Shown piece by piece: positions 9,104 through 17,862 of a stretch of DNA of 64,000 bases. Under the pieces are notes generated by a model. It was given only the letters and a program-made list of their open reading frames with translations, was not told the DNA's origin and made no database searches. Numbering within the stretch: position 1 is the stretch's first letter; each line of letters starts with the position of its first letter. This DNA is from Streptomyces roseirectus (GTDB lineage: Bacteria > Actinomycetota > Actinomycetes > Streptomycetales > Streptomycetaceae). The DNA lies in contig NZ_CP060828.1 of the NCBI RefSeq assembly GCF_014489635.1, forward strand, positions 3,696,001 through 3,760,000. The letters run 5' to 3'. Both the position numbers and the translations under genes were made by a program.

Positions 9104-11320
9104 TCACAGGTCTCCTCTCTCACCGACGCCGAGCAGCAGCCGCACCACGGGAACGACCGCGTCGGCTCGTTCCTCGTCGAGTTCGGCGGCGAACCCGTCG
9201 GTTCCCGGCCCGGTGCCGGCCGCGTTTCCTCTTCTCACGACCTCGCCGAGCGTTCGGCGCACCCCGGGTCCGAAGGCCGCGAACGTCCGCCGCAGCAACG
9301 GCAGTACGTCGACGAACTCTTCTTCTGAGACGCCGGTGAGCCAGGTGTCGACGATGCCGAGGAGCCGTTCGTCGTGGACCAGGAGCAGGCCGCCGCCCGA
9401 TCCGCCGCCGACGAATCCCTCGACCCAGTCGGCGGCCTCCCTCGGCACGGTCCCGGGAGACAGAGCGAGCCCCATCCACCGGGCGGCCTCCTCCGGTCCC
9501 GCCTCTCCGCCGTCCAGCAGGAGCCGCGCCGCCCGGCCCCGGATCACGGCGGCGACACTGTCACGCCCGGCCAGCGTCCGCAGCACGGTCCGCCAGCGTC
9601 CGCCCAGGTCTGTCCGGCCTCCCTCGGCGAGGAGGGCCACGGCGCCGTGGACGGCGTCCACATGACTCCGTATCTCCTGTGCCGCGTCGGTGTCGAGGCC
9701 GGTGCAGGCGGCGGGCAGGCCGACGCAGATCCGCAGGGCGAGCCCGGCGGCGACCTCGGCGAGCGCGCGCGTGTCGGTGCCTCGGACGTCGCCGTAGCGC
9801 AGGGCGCGGACGAGGGCGGGCAGGGCCTGGGCGAGGTGGCCGACGTCGGTGTCGAGGGCCGCCCGGTCGGCGAGGGCCCGCATCACCTCGGGGAGGGCGT
9901 CGGACAGGCCGGCCAGGAGGCAGTGCTCGGCGAGCGCGGTGACCTCGGCGAGGGCTGTCGCGGCGTCGGCGTCGGCCCGCGCCTTCGCGGTGGCGGCGGC
10001 CTGTACCGTCGTCCCCCAGCCGCCCGCCTCGGCGATCCGCACGGCCAGTTCGGGTTCCCAGCGCAGCCGCCAGGCTTCCCGGAACGTCCCCGTGCTTCCC
10101 CGGGCCTCGGCCGGTGTGCCCCAGTCCACGCCGAGCAGCCGCAGCCGGTGCAGCAGGCGGCTGCGCGCGGCGTCGGTGTCGCCTCGCAGGTCCAGGTCGA
10201 TGTCACGCCCGGCCGCCTCGGGGCGCAGCCGCAGCCTCCGCTGCTCGCGCTCCAGGTCCCGCTGCAACGGCACGGCGGGCACCCCTTCGGGCACCTCCCC
10301 CATGACGTCCCCGACGACGAGCCGGTCCCACACCAGCGCCAGCGGCACGTCCGACCCCTCGCACAGCACCGCGCGCGCCGCGTCGGTCGCCTCCCCGAGC
10401 CCGGCCAGCGGGCGCCCGCGCACCGCCGCCAGCGTCTCGGCGAGCCGTACGGCCTCGATGACGTGGGCCGGGGAGACGACGCGGTCCTCGTCCCTGAGCA
10501 GGCGCGCCACCTTCGTCATCCACCGCTCGACCGGCCGGTCCGGCGCGCTGAACAGGTGCCCGTACCAGCCCGGCGACTCGATGCCCGCCCCGTAGCCTCC
10601 GGCGCGCGCGAGCCTGCGGTACGTCCACGGCACCCAGGTCAGTTCCGCCTTGGCCTTCGGCAGCCCTTTCAGGAGCGCCCGGTCGGCCGCGACGGTCGTC
10701 CGGCGGCGCAGCGCGGGCACGTGCCACGCCCCGCACACCACGGCCACCCCGTCCGCTCCGAACTCCTTGACCGCCGCCCGCACCTGGAGCCGCATGTACG
10801 CCTCCCGGACGGCGTCCCGCTCGTCCTCCTGGTCGTCGTAGGTCTCCCGGACCGCTTCCATGGCCTCCTCCACGGCCGTGAACGGGTCGCCGGTGCCCCG
10901 GTGTTCGATCACGTCCTCCCACCAGCGCTCCGGGTCGTCGTACCCGGCGGCCTCGGCGAGGGCGCGCAGGGGGTCGACGCGTACGGCGGCGGGGCCGGTG
11001 GCGGGCGGCAGCGCCAGGGTGTGGGCGGCCGGCAGATCGACGAAGCGGACCGGTGCGCCGTGCGCGAGCGCCCACTTCATGGCCGCCCACTCCGGCGAGA
11101 ACTCGGCGAACGGCCAGAACGCGGACCTCCCGGGCTCGTCGACGACGTGGGCCAGCAGGGCGACCGGCGCGCGCATGCCCGCGTCGGCGACGAGCGGCAC
11201 CAGCGCGTCCGCGTCGGCGGGGCCCTCGATCAGCACGATCCGGGGGCGGGCCTCCTCCAGCGCCCCGCGCACGGCACGCGCCGAACCCGGCCCGTGGTGG
11301 CGTATCCCCAGCAACCTCAT
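9104..11320 (-). CDS. DUF5682 family protein
   Basis: 739 residues. ATG at 11320 sits behind a strong GGGAGGTGA. The N-terminus MRLLGIRHHGPGSARAV and IEGPADADAL are hallmarks of DUF5682, a family found in MoxR/VWA clusters. AVVCGAWHVPAL around residue 190 suggests an old TraB/erythromycin-esterase-like fold, by resemblance only. No function is known to me. It lies between the MoxR ATPase and the VWA protein and is probably a partner of both. Confidence 0.85.
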   Translation of the reverse strand: MRLLGIRHHGPGSARAVRGALEEARPRIVLIEGPADADALVPLVADAGMRAPVALLAHVVDEPGRSAFWPFAEFSPEWAAMKWALAHGAPVRFVDLPAAHTLALPPATGPAAVRVDPLRALAEAAGYDDPERWWEDVIEHRGTGDPFTAVEEAMEAVRETYDDQEDERDAVREAYMRLQVRAAVKEFGADGVAVVCGAWHVPALRRRTTVAADRALLKGLPKAKAELTWVPWTYRRLARAGGYGAGIESPGWYGHLFSAPDRPVERWMTKVARLLRDEDRVVSPAHVIEAVRLAETLAAVRGRPLAGLGEATDAARAVLCEGSDVPLALVWDRLVVGDVMGEVPEGVPAVPLQRDLEREQRRLRLRPEAAGRDIDLDLRGDTDAARSRLLHRLRLLGVDWGTPAEARGSTGTFREAWRLRWEPELAVRIAEAGGWGTTVQAAATAKARADADAATALAEVTALAEHCLLAGLSDALPEVMRALADRAALDTDVGHLAQALPALVRALRYGDVRGTDTRALAEVAAGLALRICVGLPAACTGLDTDAAQEIRSHVDAVHGAVALLAEGGRTDLGGRWRTVLRTLAGRDSVAAVIRGRAARLLLDGGEAGPEEAARWMGLALSPGTVPREAADWVEGFVGGGSGGGLLLVHDERLLGIVDTWLTGVSEEEFVDVLPLLRRTFAAFGPGVRRTLGEVVRRGNAAGTGPGTDGFAAELDEERADAVVPVVRLLLGVGERGDL

Positions 11321-11397
11321 CCTGTTCACCTCCCTCTCGTCCTCAGCCACTCGGTAGCCACTCGGTCTCACCCACGCTCACCCGGTGCCGTCGCCGG

Positions 11398-12564
11398 TCA
11401 CGCGCTCGCCTCGCGGCAGGCCCGGTAGAAGTCCGTCCACCCCTCGCGCTCCCGGACGACGGCCTCCAGGTACTCCTGCCAGACGCCCCGGTCGGAGGCC
11501 GGGTCGCGGACGACCGCGCCGAGGATCCCGGCGGCGACGTCGGCCGGGCGCAGCACCCCGTCACCGAAGTGGGCGGCGAGCGCCAGGCCGTTGGTGACGA
11601 CGGAGATCGCCTCGGCCGTGGAGAGCGTGCCGCTGGGCGACTTGACCTTGGTGCGGCCATCCGCCGTGACCCCGTCGCGCAGTTCGCGGAAGACCGTCAC
11701 GACCCGGCGGATCTCCGCGATGCCGTCCGGCGCGGAGGGCAGGTCGAGGGAGCGGCCGATCTGCTCGACGCGCCGGGCGACGATCTCGACCTCCGCCTCC
11801 GCGCTGGCCGGCAGCGGCAGCACAACCGTGTTGAACCGGCGGCGCAGCGCGCTGGACAGGTCGTTGATCCCCCGGTCGCGGTCGTTGGCCGTCGCGATGA
11901 GGTTGAAGCCGCGTACGGCCTGCACCTCCTGGCCCAGCTCCGGCACGGGCAGGGTCTTCTCCGACAGGATCGTGATCAGCGAGTCCTGTACGTCGGCCGG
12001 GATGCGCGTCAGCTCCTCGACGCGGGCCGTCATCCCCTCCGCCATGGCCCGCAGCACCGGGCTCGGGACGAGCGCGGCGCGGCTCGGGCCGTTCGCCAGG
12101 AGCTGCGCGTAGTTCCAGCCGTAGCGGATCGCCTCCTCCGGCGTCCCCGCGGTGCCCTGCACCAGCAGCGTCGAGTCGCCGCTGACCGCCGCCGCGAGGT
12201 GTTCCGACACCCAGGTCTTCGCGGTGCCCGGGACGCCCAGCAGGAGCAGCGCGCGGTCCGTCGCGAGCGTGGAGACGGCGACCTCCACGATCCGGCGCGG
12301 GCCCACGTACTTCGGCGAGATCACCGAGCCGTCGGGCAGCACGCCGCCCAGCAGGTACGTCGCCACCGCCCACGGCGACAGCTTCCAGTTCGGGGGGCGC
12401 GGACGGTCGTCCTGCGCGGCCAGCGCGGTCAGTTCGGACGCGAAGGCGATCTCCGCGTGCGGTCGCAGCACAGGCGTCTCACCAGCCGGTCCCGGGTCGT
12501 TCCGGGTCGGTTCGGTGTGGTTCTCGGTCGGTTCGGCGGACGTCGGTCCAGCGGCAAAAGACAT
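11398..12564 (-). CDS. MoxR-family AAA+ ATPase
   Basis: 388 residues. Walker A is LLLGVPGTAKTW near residue 110. The Walker B/sensor region includes TARVEELTRIPADVQDSL, then a helix-rich lid. MoxR ATPases form rings that load metals or remodel partner proteins, usually with a VWA protein, here the one encoded two genes downstream. First gene of the minus-strand arm; its promoter region is shared with the divergent SWIM-like gene and carries a damage-type -35 element. Confidence 0.93.
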   Translation of the reverse strand: MSFAAGPTSAEPTENHTEPTRNDPGPAGETPVLRPHAEIAFASELTALAAQDDRPRPPNWKLSPWAVATYLLGGVLPDGSVISPKYVGPRRIVEVAVSTLATDRALLLLGVPGTAKTWVSEHLAAAVSGDSTLLVQGTAGTPEEAIRYGWNYAQLLANGPSRAALVPSPVLRAMAEGMTARVEELTRIPADVQDSLITILSEKTLPVPELGQEVQAVRGFNLIATANDRDRGINDLSSALRRRFNTVVLPLPASAEAEVEIVARRVEQIGRSLDLPSAPDGIAEIRRVVTVFRELRDGVTADGRTKVKSPSGTLSTAEAISVVTNGLALAAHFGDGVLRPADVAAGILGAVVRDPASDRGVWQEYLEAVVREREGWTDFYRACREASA

Positions 12565-12607
12565 GGCTCAAGCCCCCTCCAGCTCGGCCGGTTCCAAAGC
12601 TGACTCC

Positions 12608-12689
12608 ACCATGCACCACACCACTGACAATCGCCCTGACCTGCATGAACGCCCTTTCGAGGCCGATTGTCAGTGGTGGGTTCTACCTT
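12608..12689. promoter_or_regulatory. Divergent DNA-damage (RecA-NDp/PafBC type) promoter pair
   Basis: A perfect 15-base inverted repeat (12619-12633 and 12664-12678) places TTGTCAGTG facing outward on both strands. Plus strand: TTGTCAGTG at 12667-12675, eight bases, then TACCTT, an exact fit to the TTGTCRGTG-N8-TAnnnT consensus of the LexA-independent damage promoter known from mycobacterial recA. Minus strand: TTGTCAGTG at 12622-12630, eight bases, then CATGGT, one mismatch in the -10. The plus ATG lies seven bases past the -10, so that message is probably leaderless or nearly so. Confidence 0.8.
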
Positions 12690-12696
12690 CGATGTC

Positions 12697-13839
12697 ATGA
12701 CTCAGCAGGGGGTGCGTCCGACCGCTGATCAGGTGCCGGCAACGGCGTCTGACGACGTGTCGCGTCCTACGGGGAGCGAACTCGCCGGGCCGTGGTCGGG
12801 AGCGGGGCAGGAGAACGAGGCGTCACGGGAAGGGAGTTCCGGCTCGCGCACATCACGCGAGAAAAAAGAAGACGCGCTCGCCGACCCCGAGGCCGCCCGG
12901 CGGCGGGCCGAGCGGCGTGCCGGGCGGATCACCGCCGGGGTCGTGGAGCTGGAGCAGCGGCTGGCCGATCTGGTCAGGTCGGGGCTCGCGGCGGCGGAGC
13001 GGGAGGGGTACGGGCTGTGGGAGGAGACGGCGGCCCGGATGGTCGACGCACAGGCGCCGGGACTCGCCGCGCGCGTGCGCGAGTTGGGCGCGATACCGGC
13101 GTCCGGTCCCGGGTGGCCGGCGCGGCTGCTGGAGGAGTGCGCGCTTCTGCACCTCCTGAACCAGGCGTGGCTCCACCGCGACGGCCTCCCCGAGGACCTG
13201 GCCTCGGCGGTCCGCACCCACATCGGCCTCCCCACGACGCCGACCGGCCCGCCGCTCCTCGACGACTGGCTCGTCCTGGCCCGCTACGACACCTCCGACG
13301 GCCGTCTGACGACCCGCCGGATCTGGCTTCACGGCGCCACCAGCGCGCGTACGGCCCTGGTGCTCTCCTACGGTCCGGCCGGGCGTGCCCCCGAACTCGC
13401 CCTGCCGGTCGGCCGCTCCGTACGCGCGCGGGTCACGCCCTATCCGGTCGGCCCCAGGGTCGCCCTGGGTGACCTCCTCACCGACCCCGCCCCGACGTCC
13501 GTACGCCCGCCCGGCATCAGCCCGGCCGAGGCCACCGCCCGCTACGGCACCGCCCTGCGGACCGACCCCTGGCTGAACTCCGTCCCGGTGACCCTCGACG
13601 ACGTCGTACCGACTCCTGCGGGAGACACCTGGCAGCTCGTGGACACGGAGAGCAAGACCGCCCTCCCCCTCACCCCGGCCGCCCTGTCCCGCCCCGGTCT
13701 CTGGCGGCTGATCGCCCTCTCGGGAGGCGGCCCCGTCAAGGTCTTCGGAGAGTGCGGACACCGCGGTTTCACACCGCTGACGGCCTGGGCTTCCGGGACG
13801 AGTGAACCGATCGGCGTCTTCGAAACGATGCATGAGTGA
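12697..13839 (+). CDS. SWIM-family protein lacking the SWIM zinc finger
   Basis: 380 residues. The start (MTQQGVRPTADQV and on) and the body (ADPEAARRRAERRAGRI, then YGLWEETAARMVDAQAPGLA) match the SWIM zinc-finger protein that accompanies this module in other Streptomyces, as I remember that family. The CxCxnCxH segment that should lie at about residues 40-90 is absent and replaced by a short Ser/Glu/Arg-rich stretch (about 12810-12870). No other frame contains it, so this is a deletion rather than a frameshift. The stop is 17 bases before DUF5691. Confidence 0.78.
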   Translation: MTQQGVRPTADQVPATASDDVSRPTGSELAGPWSGAGQENEASREGSSGSRTSREKKEDALADPEAARRRAERRAGRITAGVVELEQRLADLVRSGLAAAEREGYGLWEETAARMVDAQAPGLAARVRELGAIPASGPGWPARLLEECALLHLLNQAWLHRDGLPEDLASAVRTHIGLPTTPTGPPLLDDWLVLARYDTSDGRLTTRRIWLHGATSARTALVLSYGPAGRAPELALPVGRSVRARVTPYPVGPRVALGDLLTDPAPTSVRPPGISPAEATARYGTALRTDPWLNSVPVTLDDVVPTPAGDTWQLVDTESKTALPLTPAALSRPGLWRLIALSGGGPVKVFGECGHRGFTPLTAWASGTSEPIGVFETMHE

Positions 13840-13855
13840 CGGAGAGGAGCAGACC

Positions 13856-15469
13856 ATGAACAGCACACCATCACCCGAGATCTGGGACGAGCTGGTCACC
13901 ACGGCACTCCTGGGAACGGACCGCCGACCGCTGCCGGAGCGGGGGACGGCATCGAGCGCGGGAACGAACGCCCCCACCGCCCTCCTCGACGCCGCCGCCA
14001 CCGAAACCCTCCGCCGCAGAGCCGGTCTGCTCCCCGCTCCCGCCGCGCCCCCGCTCCCCGAGTCCCCGGAGGATCCCCGCGCACCTCTCCCCGCCCCGGC
14101 GGCCAAGCGGCTGGCGCTGCTGCTGGCCGACCGGACCGCACAGTCAGGAGGCCGCCGGGGCGCTGCTCCGGACCTGATGGAGCTGCTCCCCCAGTGGCTG
14201 GCGGCGGCCAACGGCCACCGGTACGCGCCACCCCCACAGCTCCTCCCGGCACTGTTGGACGCGGCCCGGGGCAGGACGGATCTGCGGCCGGCGGCGCTGG
14301 AGTTCGCGGGACCGAGGGCGCTGTGGCTGGCGCGGCTCAACTCGGACTGGCGGTTCGCGCTGCGGGCGACGGCGGGGGACGGGGCGGTGCTGCCGGCCCC
14401 GGAGGAGACCGAGCGGGTCCGGCGGCTGTGGGAGGAGGGCCTGTTCGCGGAACGGGTCACGCTGCTCCTCGCACTCCGCGCGCGGGACGCCGACGCGGGC
14501 CGTGACCTGCTGACGGCGACCTGGGCGACCGAGCGCGCCGAGGACCGCCTGATGTTCCTGGACTCCCTGCGCACGGGGTTGGGCCCGCGTGACGAGCCGT
14601 TCCTGGAACAGGCCCTGTCCGACCGCAGCCGCAACGTCCGGGCGACGGCGGCGGAGCTGCTGTCCGCGCTCCCCGGTTCCGCGCTCGCCGGGCGGATGGC
14701 GGCCCGCGCCCGCACGTGTGTCGCGGTCGACCGCACCGCCGAGGTCCCGACGATCGTGGTGGAGGCACCGCACGAGTGTGACGCCGGGATGGAGCGCGAC
14801 GGCGTGATCAGGACGGCGCCGACGGGCCGGGGCGAACGGTCTTGGTGGCTGGGCCAGTTGGTGGAGGCGGCACCGCTCGACACCTGGTCGGCGCGGCTGG
14901 GCGGGCGTACGCCTCAGGAGATCGTCGCGCTGCCGGTGTCCGACGGCTGGCTGGGCGAGCTGCACGCGGCGTGGTGCCGGGCCGCCGTGCGGCAGGGCGA
15001 CGCGAGCTGGTCCCGGGCCCTGCTCGGTGCCCCGTCCGCACCCGACGCGGGTGGTCCAGGCGCCGTCTCCCTCGCCGAGCGCGCCCGGCTCCTCGGGACG
15101 CTGTCGCCGCCCGAACGGGCCGACTGGGTCGCCGGTTTCATCGCCGCGCACGGTCTCTCCGAGGCGTTCCAGCTCCTCGGCGTCTGCGCGGTGCCCTGGG
15201 CCCCGCCCCTGGGCCGTGCCGTCGTCGACGCCCTCGACATCGCCCGCGACGCCGGCAGCTACCCGTGGAGCTTCAGCGGCGTCATGGGCCTGGCCGAACG
15301 CTGCCTGGCCCCCGAGGAAGCCCCTCGCCTGGACGCCCTCCTGGCCGTCCCCGAGGAGTCCGAGAACACCGCCCCGGGCGCCGGGAGCTACTGGGCGGAG
15401 GCGTTCCAGCGACTCGCGGCGACACTGCGCCTCCGGGGCGAGATGCGGCGGGAGTTGGACCCGACGTGA
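13856..15469 (+). CDS. DUF5691 family protein
   Basis: 537 residues. The ATG at 13856 follows GGAGAGGAG by six bases. The opening (TPSPEIWDELVTTALLGTD) is typical of DUF5691. The middle is HEAT-like and Leu/Arg/Ala-rich (LSDRSRNVRATAAELLSALP), suggesting a helical-repeat scaffold. It is translationally close to the SWIM-like gene and forms the plus-strand arm of the MoxR/VWA module. No catalytic motif recognised. Confidence 0.85.
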   Translation: MNSTPSPEIWDELVTTALLGTDRRPLPERGTASSAGTNAPTALLDAAATETLRRRAGLLPAPAAPPLPESPEDPRAPLPAPAAKRLALLLADRTAQSGGRRGAAPDLMELLPQWLAAANGHRYAPPPQLLPALLDAARGRTDLRPAALEFAGPRALWLARLNSDWRFALRATAGDGAVLPAPEETERVRRLWEEGLFAERVTLLLALRARDADAGRDLLTATWATERAEDRLMFLDSLRTGLGPRDEPFLEQALSDRSRNVRATAAELLSALPGSALAGRMAARARTCVAVDRTAEVPTIVVEAPHECDAGMERDGVIRTAPTGRGERSWWLGQLVEAAPLDTWSARLGGRTPQEIVALPVSDGWLGELHAAWCRAAVRQGDASWSRALLGAPSAPDAGGPGAVSLAERARLLGTLSPPERADWVAGFIAAHGLSEAFQLLGVCAVPWAPPLGRAVVDALDIARDAGSYPWSFSGVMGLAERCLAPEEAPRLDALLAVPEESENTAPGAGSYWAEAFQRLAATLRLRGEMRRELDPT

Positions 15470-15675
15470 GGGGGATCCTGGCAGACGCGCACGCTGGAGC
15501 AGGAGCGGTGTGGACGGTGCGGGCGGCGCTGATGGTGGGGGCGGCGCTGACGGCAAGGGCAGCTCGGGCGGCAAGGCCGTCAGGGGCGGGAAGGCCGCGA
15601 GGTACGGACAAGGTGCGCTGTCAAAGGGCCGCGCTCCGGCCGTGGGCCACCGCGAGCGCGCGTCGCCCACCCCCG

Positions 15676-16098
15676 TCAGCCCCCGGAGACCGCCGACTGC
15701 CGGACGTTCTCCCGGACCCACTCCACGATCGACTGGGTCGTCGTGCCCGGCGTGAAGATCTCCGCGACCCCTTGTTCCTTGAGGGGCGGGATGTCGGCCT
15801 CCGGGATGATGCCGCCGCCGAAGACGAGGATGTCGCCGGCGTCGTGGGTCTTGAGGAGGGAGAGGACGGCGGGGAAGAGGGTGTTGTGGGCGCCGGAGAG
15901 GATGGAGAGGCCGATGGCGTCGGCGTCCTCCTGGATCGCGGTGTCGACGATCTGCTCAGGGGTCTGATGGAGCCCGGTGTAGATGACCTCCATCCCGGCG
16001 TCGCGCAGCGCACGCGCGATGACCTTGGCCCCGCGGTCGTGCCCGTCGAGCCCCGGCTTGGCGACCACGACACGGATCCGGCCGGCTTCCACACCCAT
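15676..16098 (-). CDS. icmB: Cobalamin-binding small subunit of acyl-CoA mutase (IcmB type)
   Basis: 140 residues, the length of IcmB. The B12-binding motif DGHDRGAK (DxHxxG) is near residue 20, followed by GLSILSG and VFGGGIIP of the Rossmann-like cobalamin domain. With a large IcmA-type subunit, encoded elsewhere, it isomerises isobutyryl-CoA and n-butyryl-CoA. A second frame-open ATG lies at 16143, but [16 protein letters not shown] is the usual start. Confidence 0.9.
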   Translation of the reverse strand: MGVEAGRIRVVVAKPGLDGHDRGAKVIARALRDAGMEVIYTGLHQTPEQIVDTAIQEDADAIGLSILSGAHNTLFPAVLSLLKTHDAGDILVFGGGIIPEADIPPLKEQGVAEIFTPGTTTQSIVEWVRENVRQSAVSGG

Positions 16099-16611
16099 CA
16101 CTGCCTCCCTGAAGCGACTGCCCCGCTCGTGCCACTGTGGCACGGACGCCGCGCGCCCACAGCGGTACGAGAAGTGAACGAACGTTTCCTACAGCTTCCC
16201 GCACGCTGCCGTTTCGCAACGCGGGACGAGGGGCACATCACACGGTGGGACACGTTCGCCGCGCACCGCTCCCTCGCCACACGGGGGAACAGGCGCAACG
16301 GGAGCCGCAACGAGGTCGCCGTACCGCCGCGCCGAGGCCGCGCGACGTGGCGGTACGGCGAGTCGGCGCAGGCACGACGGGCACGAGAAGAGCAGGTACG
16401 GCACGACAGCGGGGAAGCCTCGTCGCCACACCGGCAAGGAGCCTCGCAGCGTCACGGGCAGCAGCACAGGCACCACCCGAGCCGCCCGACCGCCCAAGCC
16501 CCCTTCTCCTCCTCCGTCCACGCCACCGCGCCGACCCCCTCCGCCCGGACTCCCACGAGGGCACACGGGGGAACGGAGCGGTTCCTCCCGTGCGCCGACA
16601 GGAGGTCGGCC
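16099..16611. other. Intergenic region between icmB and lipase
   Basis: About 510 bases with promoters expected for both divergent genes. Open frames through it look like GC-driven extensions. I see no RNA gene or clear hairpin. Confidence 0.4.
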
Positions 16612-17607
16612 ATGACACGCGCCGCACAGGCCCCGACGCCCACCGCCCAGACCCGGACCCGGGAACAGAGCGGCCGGACCCGGGACCAGGCCCAGGACAG
16701 TCCCACGGCGCCCCCGGCCCCCGCGGCGAACACCCCGACCAGCACCCCGTCTCCGCCTCTCCCCCTCGGCCTCCCCCTCCCCTTCGGCCTCAACCGCCTC
16801 CTCCCGGCCTGCCTGACAACCCTGTCGACGGCCCTGCTGAAGGCGACCGCCCTGGAGTTGGCGATCCTCGCCGGCCACCTCCTGCTCTACCCCACCGGCG
16901 TCCGCCAGGAGCGCCCGGCCCCGCCGCCGGACGACGAGACACCGCGCCTGCCGACCCAGCCCCGCCCGCCGGTCGTCCTCCTGCACGGCTTCATCGACAA
17001 CCGCTCGGTCTTCGTCCTCCTGCGCCGGGCCCTGTCCGGACACGGCGCCCGTTCGCTGACGTCGCTCAACTACTCCCCTCTGACCTGCGACATCCGCACG
17101 GCGGCGGAACTCCTCGGCCGGCACATAGAGGACGTGTGCGAGCGCACGGGCAGCCGTGAGGTGGACGTCGTGGGCCACAGCCTCGGCGGCCTGATCGCCC
17201 GTTACTACGTACAGCGCCTGGGCGGCGACACCCGCGTCCGCACGCTGGTGACGCTCGGCACGCCGCACGGGGGCACGCGCGCGGTCCCGCTGGCGAACGC
17301 GCACCCGATCGTGCGCCAGATGCGCCCCGGCTCAGCGCTCGTCGAGGAGTTGAAGCGGCCCGCGCCGGGCTGCCGTACGCGCTTCGTGAGTTTCTGGAGC
17401 GACCTCGACCACGTGATGGACCCGCCGGAGACGGCGTGTGTCGACCACCCCGACCTGCGCGTGCGGAACGTCAGGGTCACCGGCATCGGCCACCTCGCAC
17501 TGCCGGTGCACCCGGCCGTCGCGGCGGGCATACGCGACGCGCTCGACGTGGACGGCCACCCGGACTCGGCGTCCGACACGCGGAGAAACGGCTTGACGGT
17601 CGCCTGA
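16612..17607 (+). CDS. Lipase/esterase, alpha/beta hydrolase
   Basis: 331 residues. ATG follows aggaggt with good spacing. A Pro/Thr-rich head (~1-60) precedes a hydrophobic segment (LPACLTTLSTALLKATALEL, ~65-90) that may be a membrane anchor. The catalytic fold shows the oxyanion HGF near 124, nucleophile elbow GHSLGG near 187, an acid in the DLDH region, and a late His in GIGHLALP. The family includes secreted or membrane-bound lipases acting on acylglycerols; the substrate here is unknown. Confidence 0.85.
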   Translation: MTRAAQAPTPTAQTRTREQSGRTRDQAQDSPTAPPAPAANTPTSTPSPPLPLGLPLPFGLNRLLPACLTTLSTALLKATALELAILAGHLLLYPTGVRQERPAPPPDDETPRLPTQPRPPVVLLHGFIDNRSVFVLLRRALSGHGARSLTSLNYSPLTCDIRTAAELLGRHIEDVCERTGSREVDVVGHSLGGLIARYYVQRLGGDTRVRTLVTLGTPHGGTRAVPLANAHPIVRQMRPGSALVEELKRPAPGCRTRFVSFWSDLDHVMDPPETACVDHPDLRVRNVRVTGIGHLALPVHPAVAAGIRDALDVDGHPDSASDTRRNGLTVA

Positions 17608-17862
17608 GACACCGCTCGGGAACCCGCCCGAAAACCCGCCGGACCAGCACCGACCCCTGTCCACCCCCTGTCCGACAGCCCCCGAACTTCGAACAACTGT
17701 CGAACACATCACCAAACCCGCGCCCGCCGTTCCCCGAAACAGGGCCGAATGCCCGTTTCCCGCAAGGGGGAAACCTGACGAAGATTGTCGTGCCCGCATA
17801 CCGCCGGGTACAGTCACCGCACTGCTCTGGCAGCCCCTGTTGTCGAGGCGAAAGAGAAGTTG

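Noticed and set aside
14842..16611. Upstream extension of the lipase ORF to 921 residues
   Set aside because: It crosses DUF5691 and icmB; the aggaggt and ATG at 16612 give a normal lipase length.
17608..17862. c-di-AMP riboswitch upstream of the M23 peptidase
   Set aside because: I searched for the gacagctaacc and ggggacc landmarks and did not find them.
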